From the NCBI RefSeq assembly GCF_033958435.1, contig NC_134145.1:40823501-40887500 (forward strand): a stretch of 64,000 nucleotides of DNA. Direction: 5' to 3'. The notes beneath the pieces are model-generated. The model did no database searches. It was not told where the DNA came from and saw nothing but the letters and a program-made list of their open reading frames with translations. The translations under genes and the position numbers were made by a program. Shown in pieces: positions 41,651 through 54,323 of this stretch (within the stretch, counting starts at the first letter, position 1; every line of letters begins with the position of its first letter). The DNA is from Carettochelys insculpta. Lineage: Eukaryota; Chordata; Testudines; Carettochelyidae.

Positions 41651-43145
41651 TACTAACTGGCTGCTATTTACCATTGCAAGTTTTATTATTTATCTGATTA
41701 GATGTTAATGTCCATTTAACGGTGGCTTTATTTTCTTTCATATAGTAGCATGTAAAATATATTTGATCACTAATGATGATTTATTTACTGCTTCTATAGA
41801 TTTTTTCCTTACGGTATTACTGAGTCTAAAATTATGCAGCAATTAGGGGAGCAATGTGTTTAATTGATAACATTTGTGCATTTTTTCATAGAACTTTGCA
41901 GATGTTCTTTTCTTGGCTGTTCCCATTGTTTGGTCTTAGATTTAAAGTTTAAATATTGAGAAATAAATTGCTGCAGTAAGAGTTTACAAATATATCATGT
42001 GTTCTAATTTGCTTCTGCAATATTTTGGAAAATGTCAGGATGTCTCAATTACATTCTGACATATTTTCTTCCAAACTTATTGCCATAGATATGTTCTTGG
42101 TAAGCATCTGAAGAAAAAAAAATTCTGATAAAATCCAAAATAAGATTTAAGAATTCAGGAGCGCTGGAAAAGGGCACTGAATCGTTTGGGAGAAAGAGTC
42201 TTCTATCTTTATATATTTGATACTTTATGAAAATGCAGTCATTTTGTGATTTTAATTATCACTGTTTATTACATATCATAAGTTAATGAGCTGCTGAATT
42301 GTGACATATGTTCAGATTAGATATTCCTATAGTGCCAAGTTCTCTGGCCCCCTCTGCAGGCATACAAACCCAAAGCAGAATGGAAATGACATGTCCCTCC
42401 TGAAGAGGAACAGCCAAGAAACAGAGACCCTTCTGCAGGCACCTTGCATGCCACAAATCTGTAGTGCATGGTCACATTCTGTACAGGACCATGGAAGGGT
42501 GTTATGGGGATGTGGGTGAATGACAAGAGTATGGCCACTGTCTGCAAGCACAGTACAGCTCTGTTGGCCCCAGTTCCTGGTCAGGAACATAGGGACATAA
42601 TTGCCTCACTGAATCAGGTCTGCTGCACAATATCATCTCTAAAATTGGCCAGCTGCTTTAGCCCCATATTGGGCAGATATGAGAGAATCTGCCCCAAGAA
42701 AAATCTCCTAAGAAGAAGAGGTAGGTTGAAACCCTGAAGGATGATCCACTTCTGCATTGTTCTTGGGGAAGAGAAGCAACTGAGTGCCATGGCTACACTT
42801 TCTAATAACCCACAGTACGGGTTGCTGATTAGCCACATGATAAATTGCAGAGAAAGTGCAACTTTCACTTTTGTTTGATTCAGAAATGTATGATTTCAAA
42901 CACAGTCTTTCAAATGTCTTTCAGAATTAGTGTTTTGAGTGTACACATGGAATATCTTTAAACTAAGCTCGGTGAGAAACCATGGCATTTTATCCAGGTT
43001 TGTGTGTTCTGCAATATTCCCATAGATTTCCCTCCCTTTGGCCATGGGTAAATAGGTCTGCAGTGCAGGAAGGCCTGTGGCATCAGACTTCTTCACCTCT
43101 AATCCTAGAGCTGTGAATGGTCTGTCCATGAGAACTAAATGCAAC
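41651..43145. other. Non-coding DNA, no gene seen
   Basis: AT-rich to 42300, then mixed composition. No gene or recognised repeat. Confidence 0.4.
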
Positions 43146-43148
43146 TGG

Positions 43149-43859
43149 AGCTGTGTCTACACGTGCACGCTACTTCGAAGTAGCGGCACTAACTTCGAAA
43201 TAGCGCCCGTCGTGGCTACACGCGTCGGGCGCTATTTCGAAGTTAACTTCGAAGTTAGGCGGCGAGACGTCGAAGTCGCTAACCTCATGAGGAGATCGGA
43301 ATAGCGCCCTACTTCAACGTTCAACGTCGAAGTAGGGACCATGTAGACGATCCGCCTCCCGCAACGTCGAAATTGTGGGGTCCGCCATGGCGGCCATCAG
43401 CTGGGGGGTTGAGAGACGCTGTCTCTCCAGCCCGTGCGGGGCTCTATGGTCACCGTGTGCAGCAGCCCTTAGCCCAGGGCTTCTGGCTGCTGCTGCTGCA
43501 GCAGGGGATTCATGCTGCATGCACAGGGTCTGCAACTCATTGTCGGCTCTGTGGATCTTGTGGTGTTTAGTGCAAGTGTGTCTGGGAGGGGCCCTTTAAG
43601 GGAGTAGCTGGCTGTTGAGTCCGCCGTGTGACTCTGTCTGCAGCTGTGCCTGGCACCCTTATTTCAATGTGTGCTACTGTGGCGTGTAGACGTTCCCTCG
43701 CTGCGCCTATTTCGATGTGGTGCTGCGCAACGTCGATGTTGAACATCGACGTTGCCAGCCCTGGAGGACGTGTAGACGTCATTCATCGAAATAGCCTATT
43801 TCGATGTCGCCACATCGAAATAGGCTACTTCGATGTAGGCTTCACGTGTAGACGTAGCC
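43149..43859 (-). mobile_element. Family A Harbinger MITE, copy 8
   Basis: This 711-bp copy runs from AGCTGTGTCTACACGTGCAC to CACGTGTAGACGTAGCC, with TGG at 43146-43148 and 43860-43862. The transposase-start side is on the right. It is nearest to copy 2: both have GTGTGCTACTGTGGCGTG, GGGGATTCATGCTGCATGCA and CATCGAAATAGGCTACTTCG. Highly CpG-rich. Confidence 0.93.
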
Positions 43860-43862
43860 TGG

Positions 43863-44640
43863 ATGTTTCATATGAACTCAGGAGAATAGCCAGTGAGAGG
43901 TCGTGATAAACCTAGCTGTTGCTGAGAGCAGTTCCCCTAGAAAATGTAATTTAACATACTTGCTACAACATTAGACTCCCCCAGTTTTGCTCTAGTCAAG
44001 GAAGTTTGTGAAGTGAACAAGGCACAGCTGAAACAAAGGGATCATTGGCATATTACCCATCACTGCCCATGAGAGCCATCAAAGATGAACATGTTGTGCT
44101 TTCTGTGCCATAATATGAAGTAATTGTTTTCCTTCTGAGTACTCTGCATAGAAAGCAGTGATATTTCTCAATGTTCTTAACTCTTGACTCAAGTTGTTGT
44201 TGTTCTCTGTCCTGCAAATTCCCCCACCCCCCCACAACAATGGGCTACTAAGAAGTTTTGGCTCTTGCAAATTTCAGTTCATGATTTATTAAAGCTATTG
44301 TTCTTTCCTGAAGATGACTAGATTCCTCTTGGAGGAAGGTTTTGACATGCCTTTACAAAGACAGCTGAGAACTAATTAATCCTGCTTCATTAAGACAAAA
44401 AAAATTTAAAAAATGCAGTAAAAAAATGTACCCCTTGGTCATCACAAGCAGTTTTTGCATTGGAAATATTATAATCAGACATTGTCAACCTTGAAGCGCC
44501 TTTTTTCCCATATACAAGTAGTAATAAGCTCTGATATGTCTACTGCATTATGCCTTACTATACGATCTGCAGCCAATCAAGCATTAGGAGAACTATCAGT
44601 GTATGAAGTTGCTGAATAGTTTAGGTAATTGAAAATTGTA
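43863..44640. other. Non-coding DNA, no gene seen
   Basis: AT-rich DNA with a poly-A tract near 44395-44435. No gene. Confidence 0.4.
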
Positions 44641-44714
44641 GATTAGTATTTTTTTCTGGTGGTACCTGCTGTACACTGGGCCCTGCACATACAGAAAGGA
44701 AGGCCATGTCAGCT

Positions 44715-44990
44715 ACATTACTGGGAAGATCAACCTGCTCAGGGTTGATCTTCTGGGGTTCAGTTTCATGCACCTGGTGGAGAAGTGCAAATTTGAGCTA
44801 TCGGGGTCAGCAATCAACCACTGAACTCCTCACTATCGTGAGGAGTAAAGGAGGTCAATGGGAGAGTTTTTCCTGTCCACCTTCCTTAGTGAGGACAGCC
44901 AGGTAAGTGAATTGCAGATAAGACAATTCTAGCTACACAATTGCAGTAGCTAGAATTGCGTGTCTGAAATCAACCTACCTACCTTCTTCA
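44715..44990. mobile_element. Three-hairpin MITE-like element
   Basis: Three perfect inverted repeats lie in line. GAAGATCAACC (44725-44735) pairs with GGTTGATCTTC (44743-44753). ACTCCTCAC (44825-44833) pairs with GTGAGGAGT (44838-44846). CAATTCTAGCTA (44924-44935) pairs with TAGCTAGAATTG (44947-44958). I know a similar DNA repeat from turtle genomes but cannot name it. The outer ends are not defined. Confidence 0.65.
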
Positions 44991-47900
44991 AACCAAGCCG
45001 AAGTAACAGTCCTCATGTCAGGAAAACAAAGATTGGAAGTCGGGTGCTCAGCAAAGAAGTAAAGTTGTCCCATGGGGATTGATTGTGTCTTGGTGATGCA
45101 ATGTTTTCTAATGCATTTTTAATTAGAAAAAATATCCCTCAATACTTGCTCTTTAATTAATTTGTTGCATGTATCGCAGCAGGAGCAAATTGCTGAGGGA
45201 AGTGCCCTCAGCGCCCAATGCATCAGCTCAAGAAAGGCATTCCTGTGAAAGACAGCATGGAAGAAAGCAGGGACTGTGGTGGGAGAAGTGGACATGCACT
45301 GTGTTGAGACTGCCAGAGCATAGGAAATGGAACAGAGGGCAAGATAGAAGAAGACAAGGCTGGATGGTGGGGAGCAAGAAAAATCAGTGTGGGGGAGCCA
45401 GTACAAAAATTAATGAAATGATGCTTTGTTGTTGTTAATCCTATCATTTTTGAAGGTACTAAAGTGTATTTGTATTTTTTCACTGATTTCCTTCTAATTC
45501 CATTTAATACAGTGGATGTTAAGTGTATGTGTTGACAGCAGAATTACAACTCTTAAACTGAATGGGCATATAAACTATTAGTTATATGAAATACAATTCC
45601 TATCTGCACATACTGTACCCAAACTGAGCCAGGCAATGGAGTGTCACAAGGGCCAGAGTAAACAACACAATGATATGATGAAAGATAGATGGTGACAAGT
45701 AGCAGGGGGTAGCATGTAAGTTTGTGTCCACAAAAAGTCTATAAGGTACCACAGGACTTCTTGTCCTAACAGATGCCTGCTTCATCAGACATAGGGGGCT
45801 GGATGAAAGTTTTCTAAAGAAATTTTTTTCTAAACCAAACTTTCAATGCAGAAAAATCACTGTTCAGATTTTTACTGACAAAACCACATTTTTTTTCCAT
45901 TTAGTTTTCCAGTGAGGGCCAATATATTGATAGGGTTGCAATACTTGCTTTGCTTTTGTAGATGACTTATCCCTATTACCTGTGTCAGGGTCACAACATC
46001 AAGTCCTGAAAAATATGTTACATCTTTAGAAGTGAAGTTTGCAATGTTAATTTTCTATCTCAACATCAAAAACTTATAGGGAGGGATTCTTCTCTTTCAT
46101 TTGTACACTTTCTATAATCTCTATTGAGATAGTCCTGATTTAATTAGTGAAGTAAAGGCAAAATTACTTTAATGCGCCATTATTTTATCCATATGTAGAG
46201 CACATAGAGACAGTTGTTGAATAAAGCAGTATCAGTGGTCAGAGTCTTGCAAACTAGTGTGTGCACACATGCATGTATTTTTAAATAAATATAAAAATGC
46301 TCAGTGTTCCATGACTCTGGTCACTGGTATTGCTTAAGTTTTTATACCAGATTCTATGCTACAGACTAGCCTTATTTTGTATACATAATAACAGAGAAGT
46401 GTTACAGGCTGACTAACTACATCTGAAAAAAAATCAGAATTCTACAAACATTTACTACCTGATGCTGTGCTAGCAGCTCAGACTGCTTGCCAGACCTGGT
46501 ACATACAAAAGTTCCATAGAAATGAATAGGTCTATTCATATGTGAGAAGGCAAGGGGAAAGAGCTATGAAAACTTTCACAAGAGTTCTCAGTCCATTTAT
46601 ATATCTCCTATAATAGTCACTAGTTGTATTTATAGAGAGCAAGCCTTGATATCCCAATTGTTGTTCTTTGGCGGTTTAATTATTTTCCTTTTATGTTCTT
46701 TATGCATTTGTCTTTTTAAATGTCTCCCATATGAGAGCAAAATGAACTGCCAGCATGCCACAAGTGAAGTTAAAAAAATGGACCGCTATGCTCCAAACTC
46801 TTCCACAGATGAGAAATTTTACTCACGGGTAGTTCCACACTGAAGTAAATGGGACAAATTGTGTGAGTAAATTCACTCTTGTATATGTTTGCAGGCTCAC
46901 ACCCAAGGCTTGAAATAGTGTAACATAATTCCCACTCTTAGATCACTATGCATTAATTCATAAGTAGAATGAGTTGTAGATTCCCTTTAACATTTGCAAA
47001 GAGGGAGATGTATTTTGTAATACTCAAACCATAAAACTCAAAAGCTTAACAATGGCAGTGAGAAGAGTGATTCTAAGATCCTGATTGTGACTCAGCTTCA
47101 AAAGATGTCACTAGCATTTGCAAATTTCAAAGTAAAACATTATAATCTTAATAAATCAATTCTATGAAAGATGAGTGAAGTAACACTGGAGCTTTTTCAG
47201 AGGAACAGTACAATTAAAATAATTCAAAATTCACTGTTTTCCAGCTGATGCGTGAAGGTTAATCCTTGCCACACCTTGGCTAAGATGAAATGGAATAGCA
47301 TTTCTGAGGAAATGTTTGTCATTTTGACTTTATTATATCTGTGTCTGTTCAGTGCATAATATAATTAACATGCACATTTCCCCATTGGCATTTTAAGGAC
47401 AGTAATTAGGCTAATGGCCAACATACTAATAGCACTTAACCATGAAGATAGATAAATGTTTAAGGAAAGCAGGATCTCACTTACACCATTGTAAATCCAG
47501 TGAACCCCTGGATACACCCCTGTAAATTAGATTCAGATCTGACCAATGTAATGAGTTGTGAAAGTAACATTAAGAACTTACAGGTGTGCAAGGTGGCTGG
47601 CCTCCTGGGCAAGGGGGAGGGAGCAGCTCTGGGCCCCAGAAAAGGCAGGCCTCAGGTGGAAGGAGCAGGGCTAGGAGCCAGACTCCCCCCACCAGCCCTT
47701 TAGCACTGCCTGGCCCATGCTGCCCAGGGCTTCAGTGGTGATTTAAAGAGCCTGTGGTAGTGGCAGCCAGGAGTCCCAGGCAATTAAATCCTCATTGCAT
47801 AGGACACCTGTCCCTGTTACCTTCTCTTCACCCAGTCAGTGTCTCTGTGAGTGTGATCCATAACTGTGAACCAGATATACTGGTGACCACTTTCTTACTA

Positions 47901-49164
47901 GTACACTGCATGGGCCAGACTTTCACCTCTTATTGTAGGAACCCCTTGCTAGGAAGGAGCCCCTTACAGATGCCCACACCTCCAATCACAGGGTTAAGGA
48001 ACACTTATGGGCTGAAGAGGCTTCACCCTTATGCCCTTGCCAAGCATGTTCAGACTGGAGGAGGAGCTGGCAAGTCAGAGAATGTTCCATTCTGAGGGAA
48101 CAGCCAGGAAGGAATGGAACAGAGCTTGCATAGAGCCTGTGAATGGAGGAAGCCACACCACCAAATGGTGGAGAGACAGATCATATGCCTGAAAGCAAAT
48201 ATCATGGACAGAAACAAAGAAAACTGGAGTAGAAAGTGACCTAGGGAAGCCGATAGGGAGCTGAACACCACCTGAAGCCAGGTGAGTAGTGAAGTTGGCC
48301 TCAGAGGGTCGTGGATCAGAACCCAGCAGAATTGTGAGGATCTGGGTTTGTCTACTCTTGCCTAGTTGTCAGCTGCTATTAGGGGCTGTTGTTGCTGTTA
48401 ATTATTGCCAGTAGGTAGGACAGCTGTCAATTTGAGCCATGACGGCTAGGTGGGGCACCCCCTGAAACTCCACCCTCATCCCCCAACACAGTCTTGGTAC
48501 TCTTCAGTGTTGTTGTACCAGTTATCCACACCTTAATAATCCCTTGCCTTGCAACAACTTGATTTCCTCCTGTTTTCCCAGTCCAATTGATCCAAAATGC
48601 TGCCAAAAAATCAGACATAGCCATCCATTCCAGACACATGCCTTCTGCCCACACCTGAAATCCCTTTCTCATTTCCCCATCTGAGACCACATCAACTGAA
48701 CTTCCATGCCTCCTCTATCATGCACTAAAAGTTCTCTTGTCCACTTTGATCTACTCCTTTCTTCTGTTATAGATGTCTTAGTCTTCAGAGAACCCTGCAA
48801 AATGGCTTTGTGCTCACTCCAAAACCATGAAGGTAAATGGGAGTCTTTCTACTGGAAAATTTCCACTTCTGTGGAAATTATCAGTGGGAGCGCAGAAACT
48901 GATTGACTGAGAGGTGAGGAACTTACATCTCCGTAACATCAGAAGAAATAAAGTTTTTATACATCTTATTTTTCATAAAATTTTGGGTGTTAAAGATCTG
49001 TTGATAAGCCAGATTGTTTAAAGACTATGTGAAATAAGACAAAACAGTGGGAGAAACATTAATTGCTGTAAGTTGTACATCCAAGTGTTAATATTCATGA
49101 TTATTTGTCTTGTCTAAACATCCCTTCCTCCAGTAAATACTTTTCCAAAAGACTAGACGAAGTC
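44991..49164. other. Four kilobases without a recognisable gene
   Basis: No gene is supported. A 65-codon frame at 46646-46843 has one hydrophobic stretch, but no homology I recognise and no flanking exon signals. The part 47580-47780 is GC-richer with CCCAGGGCTTCAGTGGTGAT, resembling a common turtle repeat. A piece of the 27811-type repeat lies at 45728-45795. Confidence 0.45.
45728..45795. repeat. Reptile repeat fragment (GGTACCACAGGACTTCTTGT)
   Basis: AAGTCTATAAGGTACCACAG followed by GACTTCTTGTCC and GCCTGCTTCATCAGA contains the same pieces as the arms at 7264-7436, in rearranged order, and is much diverged. Confidence 0.5.
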
Positions 49165-49255
49165 TGTGAAGTAATATTTTTTTATTGTGTCAATTTCTGT
49201 GGGTGGGAGAAACAAGCTTTCAAGCTTACACAGAGATCTTTTTCACAAGATGACC
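49165..49255. repeat. Reptile repeat fragment (AAGCTTTCAAGCTTACACAG)
   Basis: GGGTGGGAGAAACAAGCTTT followed by CAAGCTTACACAGAGATC matches the distal part of the repeat whose beginning I see at 38930-39040 (consensus from memory: GTGAGAGAGACAAGCTTTCG). Diverged and partial. Confidence 0.45.
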
Positions 49256-49344
49256 AATAAATGTATAATCAAACATAGCAATAGCAAACAATCGTTACCC
49301 AGTAAATTTTAAAATACACTGATCCAAAATGGAATCAGCACAAT

Positions 49345-49621
49345 TGCCATGTCTACACTAGCACAAATCATCAAAAGAAATGGCCATGCAAATGGCCATT
49401 TCAAAGATTACTAATGAGGTACTGAAATGCATATTCAGCACCTCAATAGTGTGCCGCCAGCTGCGGCTCTTTGAAATTGCCACGTTTTGCTGCTGCGTGG
49501 CTCGTCCAAACAGTGCTCCTTTTCGAAAGGACCCCTCCAACTTTGAAATCCCCTTATTCCTGTTAGCAGAAGTTGAAGCTGCATGGCCATTTTGAAGATT
49601 TGTGCTCATGTAGTCGTAGCC
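49345..49621. mobile_element. Palindromic MITE, AAT duplication
   Basis: This 277-bp element runs from TGCCATGTCTACACTAGCAC to GTGCTCATGTAGTCGTAGCC, with AAT at 49342-49344 and 49622-49624. The left arm is complete to TTTGAAATCCCCTTATTCC. Most of the right arm is deleted, in almost the same way as in 14808-15093. The first base of the left end has changed from G to T. Confidence 0.8.
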
Positions 49622-49624
49622 AAT

Positions 49625-52600
49625 AGAATACATCCTTCTAGAACAAAAAGACATTTTTAATCCTGAGTCTCCTCACACATCAGTTAAAAATAATCCTGCT
49701 TGTGGCATGTGGCACTTCCCCCATGCCTTATGAAAATTGTTTTACGAATATGAATTTGCATAACTTGAAGGAGCTTTAGCAAAACAAGTCATGTAATATC
49801 ATTTTTTAGTTACAGTCTGAATCTGTATATCCTGGATTTGTACATATATCATACTTGTATGTGAAGTTAGAAATATTAAGTGTGCATCTGTTTATAGTTT
49901 TAAATGTGCTAATAAGAACCATTACTGGTGCCCCAAAAGCCTAATGTCCTGGTGATCAGCTCAAGGACCCATAAGCACCCTTGTTTGCTCTATAACTCCA
50001 AACAGTTGTTGTTCCTAACAAGACATGTGACCATACCACCTGGTATTGGAATTCATCTTGAACCTGGAGTTTTTCCATGCCAAACAAAGCATTCCTGCAC
50101 TGGGGAAAAAGTCTATTTGAGTAATGAGAAGTCTTCAGGCCTTTGGCTTCAGCTGGCCTTTGAAACTACCTGGCCCACCCTAAGAGGATACTTATGAAAG
50201 GCTATAGACCAAATCCCTGAAAAGAACATCTCTCATTTGAAGCTTTTACCTGACATTAAAAACAGGTGTTCAGGTTATGAATTTGCATTAAACATATTTG
50301 AGTGGATTAGTATTAGCTAATTATTAGCAGGTATTAGTATGTTCTATTTATTATAATTTAGTTCTTTGCTTTGTTCTGTCTTGTTTCACTTGCAGCCACT
50401 TAAATCCTACTTTTCTATATTTAATAAAATACACTTTTGTATACTATCAAGTCCAGGGTAAGTAATTGTTACCTGAGAGGTAGCAACCACTGTGCCTATC
50501 TCTTATTCATTGATAAAGGGAGTTTACCTTATGAGTTTTCCTTGTGCAAATTTTTACACAGAGAAAGATGGATTTGTTGTGAGGCATTAGTCCATTTCAG
50601 TGAGTTGGCTTCCTGGTGCTGAGCTTAGAGCTGAGTCCCCCAAGAGCTGTAGTGGTTCAGAGTCTGCATTGCTCTGCAAGGGGGATGGTAACCGTAACTC
50701 TGTGTCTTGGCCAGGGGAGACTAAAGGCCTTTCACAGCAGGATAGAGTGGTGAGAAGCCCCAGAAAGCAAGAAGGTGGGTGTCAGTGGCCTGATCAGAAC
50801 GCTGGGGAAAAATCCCAAGGGGATTTCTGTGATTGCACCCGGACACACTACTGATATGAATAAAGTGATATCACCAGTGTAAGTGTGGGGAAAATTCAGA
50901 AAAAGTACTTAGACATCTGCACTTTGCCAATATCTCATTGTTCAATTTTACTTTTCAAAACAATTTTAATTTTTATACTATAATTTCGACAAACTTCTTT
51001 TAATAGGATTTTCATGCTCTATTTTGTTGGGTGGAGAACTGAGATCTCATAGGCCTTAAAAATGTTAGCAAATGTATTTTGCTTATGTGACCTGACATAA
51101 TCCTGGGAACACCTGAACCCCTTTACACAACAGAGCATCATTTGTACTTGCCATATGCCTTTGAGAATATAATCCTGAGAAGGGGAATGGCCAAACATTA
51201 CATAAAGTATATGTAGCCACTAAATTCCCTTCTTCCTGAATAATGATGATTAGGACCCTACCAATTTTGATGCCATGAAAAATAAACCGTGGACCATGAG
51301 ATAAGCACTTTACTGTGAAATCTAACATCTCCTTGTTCCTAAGAGCACCCATTGAAGGGCAGGGTGAGGACAGGACTTGTTTCTCCCCTGAAAACTGCTG
51401 TGGTGGTGGAGGGAGGGAAGGCAGAAGACGCACATTTTGGGTATGAAGTGTTGCTAGTATATTTAACTTTTTTTGTTTTGTGACTTTGAATCTTGCCCAT
51501 GGCTAATTTTGCTTTTTCTGAGACAGCTGTCTTTGCTGTGAAAGGTGATATCTTTAAAATGATGTGTTGCCTTTTATGAACAATACAGATCTCATTGAAA
51601 TGAATTTAGAAAATGCTATGATCTACCAAAATCACTTTGAGTAGAAATGAAACACGTATCATTCCACAGATTTTTCATTAAAATAAAATGTGAAATTCTC
51701 ATTTCAGTAAGAATATTTGGCACAGCATTACTCTGAACAGTCCAAGCCAGGATGGGGCGAGGGCTTACCTCATTCTCACTCAGCTTGGGGCACCAGGGGT
51801 CCACTTGTGCTCCAGTCCCATTGGAGTGGGGTGAGGAGGCTGAGGACCTTCCAAACTTTTGGAAGTTAACAGACTTGTAAATTTTACAACCCTGCAATCT
51901 ATACCATCAACTGCTACAAACCTGATCTAAAGATTTGGCAATTATTGTATGTATATGATCTAATGACCATTTTTAGCTCTCATTAATAAAACTTTAGATT
52001 CTAGTTTCTAAGAGATTGGCAGAAGTATGATCAATGGAAGAGCTCAGAGTTATATATTGATCTGGGCTAAGTGGCTCCTCTCTTGAGATTACCAGGACCC
52101 TATACATGATGAACACAAATTTAAGTAACCACACAGCTTAGATCCAGTGTCTGGGTAGTGAGACAAAGGGCGAAATGTTTGAGACTGCATTTTTGACTTC
52201 TTGTAACATACATGGTGAGACAGAAGTTTGCTTTTGTTACTGGTTTGGTGTAATCTAATGATAGAATAACTGCCAGTTTGGGGTGAGTCTGGCCTATTTC
52301 CCAGCAGTTTGTCCTGAATCTGGTATGCTGAGCTGTGACCCAATGAGGCAGAGTGACACCAACTCACGCAATGCTTCCATAGTTGGGGAACTCAAATTTT
52401 TATGAGGCTACACCTGTAACCAACAACATGAAATCTTCTTCTAACTTTACTGGAAAATAGTGTGTGAAATCTTTTCCCCAAGGAAGTCAATGGTAGAACT
52501 TCTTCTAACATCACTGGAGCCAGGACTTCACTCATGGCTACTACTTGTCATATTTCACACAAGTTTCCTTTAATTTAGAGCCTGCATATTTTCACAAGAC

Positions 52601-53040
52601 TAGTTAGAATTCTTAGTTTATGGCATTACATTATAATCTAACACTCCTAAGTTCCCTGTAAGTCCCCTGAGTTCCCTTGTTAGCACTTCACAGGTGTTCA
52701 AGGCATCCGTGCAACACGTAGAGCAGGCCTGAACCACCCCCAAACTAGCCTCTAGCCTGGAGGCCAGGACGGGCTGACCTGAACCAGCTGTCTCTACCCC
52801 AGCCTGAAGGCAACTGTGGCCCAAACCCAGAGTCTCCTGGCTGTGGGCTGAGTGGCCTGGATGCAGTGGTCCCTGCCACAGGCTGAGCCCCAGCTCAGCC
52901 AGGGCAGCCCATCCCTGGATCCTCCCCTGCCACTACCAAAGCATCTCAGGATTCCCATCTCAAAACCCAACACTGATATGGCCAGAGCAGTCTATCCCCA
53001 GACCTTCCTCTGTTGCAGCCTGAGGAGATCTGGCCTGGTA
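49625..53040. other. Non-coding DNA, no gene seen
   Basis: No gene. The segment 50340-50870 has AATAAAATACACTTTTG at about 50423 and a composition shift resembling an old solitary LTR, but ends and duplications are not visible. A fragment at about 51247-51420 (TAGGACCCTACCAATTTTGA, ATGCCATGAAAAATAAACCG) resembles a turtle repeat. Both calls are weak. Confidence 0.35.
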
Positions 53041-53310
53041 CTGGCACCCTCCAATCCCACACATGCCTGCACCTCACCCTCTACCCAAGGCCTACCCCAG
53101 ACCCTATACCCTCAGCCAGAACCCTTGTACCCCAACCCTCTGTCCCAGCCCTGAGCTCCTCATTCCCAACAACATCACAGAACCCACAACCCCAGTGAGA
53201 TCCCTTGTAACCTTCTGTCCCAGTCCAGAGCCCTTCATCCATGGTCTCATCTCCAAGTCTGAACTCCCACCCCAGAACCTTTGCACTCCAACCAGATTTA
53301 TTGCACATCA
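53041..53310. repeat. C-rich degenerate repeat (CCCAGCCCTGAGC)
   Basis: Pyrimidine-rich sequence with recurring CCCAGAACC, AACCCTCTGTCCCAGCCC and CCTTCTGTCCCAGTCC. The spacing is irregular (40-80 bp), so it is an eroded tandem or low-complexity array. Frames on both strands stay open because of composition and do not indicate a protein. Confidence 0.6.
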
Positions 53311-53901
53311 CCTCCATATTGATGCACAAAGCAAAATTAATACTAATCAGGTATGGGGAAAATTGGAGAATGTTTACAAAAAATTCAGTGGACTATTGAT
53401 TTGTATCTCAGCATAACTGAAACATAGAATTTGTTTATAAAAGCAATTTATTCCTATGTCTTAGAGCACATATTTCTATTAATCAGTAATGTGAGGCTAG
53501 GGGCTAAATAAATTCCTTTAACAAGCTCTTCCATGTTCTGTCTCTTGAAGCCAAAAAAACATAGGCATGACCTGCACTCTCCTGACATTTTGAAAGACTT
53601 TTAGGTGAAATCTGTAAGAAAAAAATAAAGACTTTGATTCTCTTTCTGTCCTCTCTGTTACTCTTGGATTTAGGTCTCAGCCAATAGAGACTTTTCACAT
53701 AATGGAATTCAGTGGAATGAAATAGTTTCTTACTTAATATATTTCAGTTATCAAATCTCAGCAATGACTTTCCATGAATTATGGCTAAGTCTAGAAAAGA
53801 TTTGTTCCATTTGCTTTAAAAGAAAAGTTATCAAAGGCTAGGCAGATGAGCTGAATTATGTAATTCAAACTCATTATCAAATGTACCTTTTTGTTTTTTC
53901 A
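53311..53901. other. Non-coding DNA, no gene seen
   Basis: AT-rich sequence with no gene. Confidence 0.4.
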
Positions 53902-54323
53902 GACTGCATCTATACTAGGAAGTTCTCTTGGGGAAAAAAACGGGCCTTTTCCAAAAGAACCGTGGAACATCTACACACACAAGGTGCTCTTTAGGTCAGA
54001 AATAAAAAAATGCAGCACTTTTTCCAGTGGTACTCTTCCTCTCTCAGATGATTATTTCAGGAAAAGATTATTTCAGGCAAAAAGTGCGTAGATGCCCTGA
54101 GGGCCCTTTTTTTGAAAAAGCAGTCCTCATGGTGCCGGATTTTTTAATCCCAGCCTGTTTTTTCCAAAGGGTGGGGGCTGTGTGGGCACTCTGTATCAAA
54201 AGAGTGGATCGATTTTTTGATCTGCTTTTTTGTGTGTGGACATGGTCTTTTAAAAGAAGATTTTTTGGAAGAGATCTTCCAGAAAACCTTCTTTTAAAAG
54301 ATTGCTGTAGCATAGACATGGCC
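53902..54323. mobile_element. Diverged MITE with CTTTTCCAAAAG motifs
   Basis: It starts GACTGCATCTATACTAGGAA and ends GCTGTAGCATAGACATGGCC. It has the same architecture and several matching blocks with 22548-22961, for example the GTGGACATGGTCTTTT region and the ATCTTCCAGAA segment near the right end. Old and CpG-poor; no duplication recognised. Confidence 0.62.

Noticed and set aside
46646..46843. 65-codon frame with a hydrophobic N-terminal stretch, possible small membrane protein
   Set aside because: AT-rich DNA often gives hydrophobic frames. No homology recognised, no splice or promoter context and no repeat of the frame elsewhere.
53081..53416. Pro-rich frames, possible proline-rich secreted protein
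   Set aside because: The C-rich repeat keeps several frames open at once on both strands and the periodicity is irregular.
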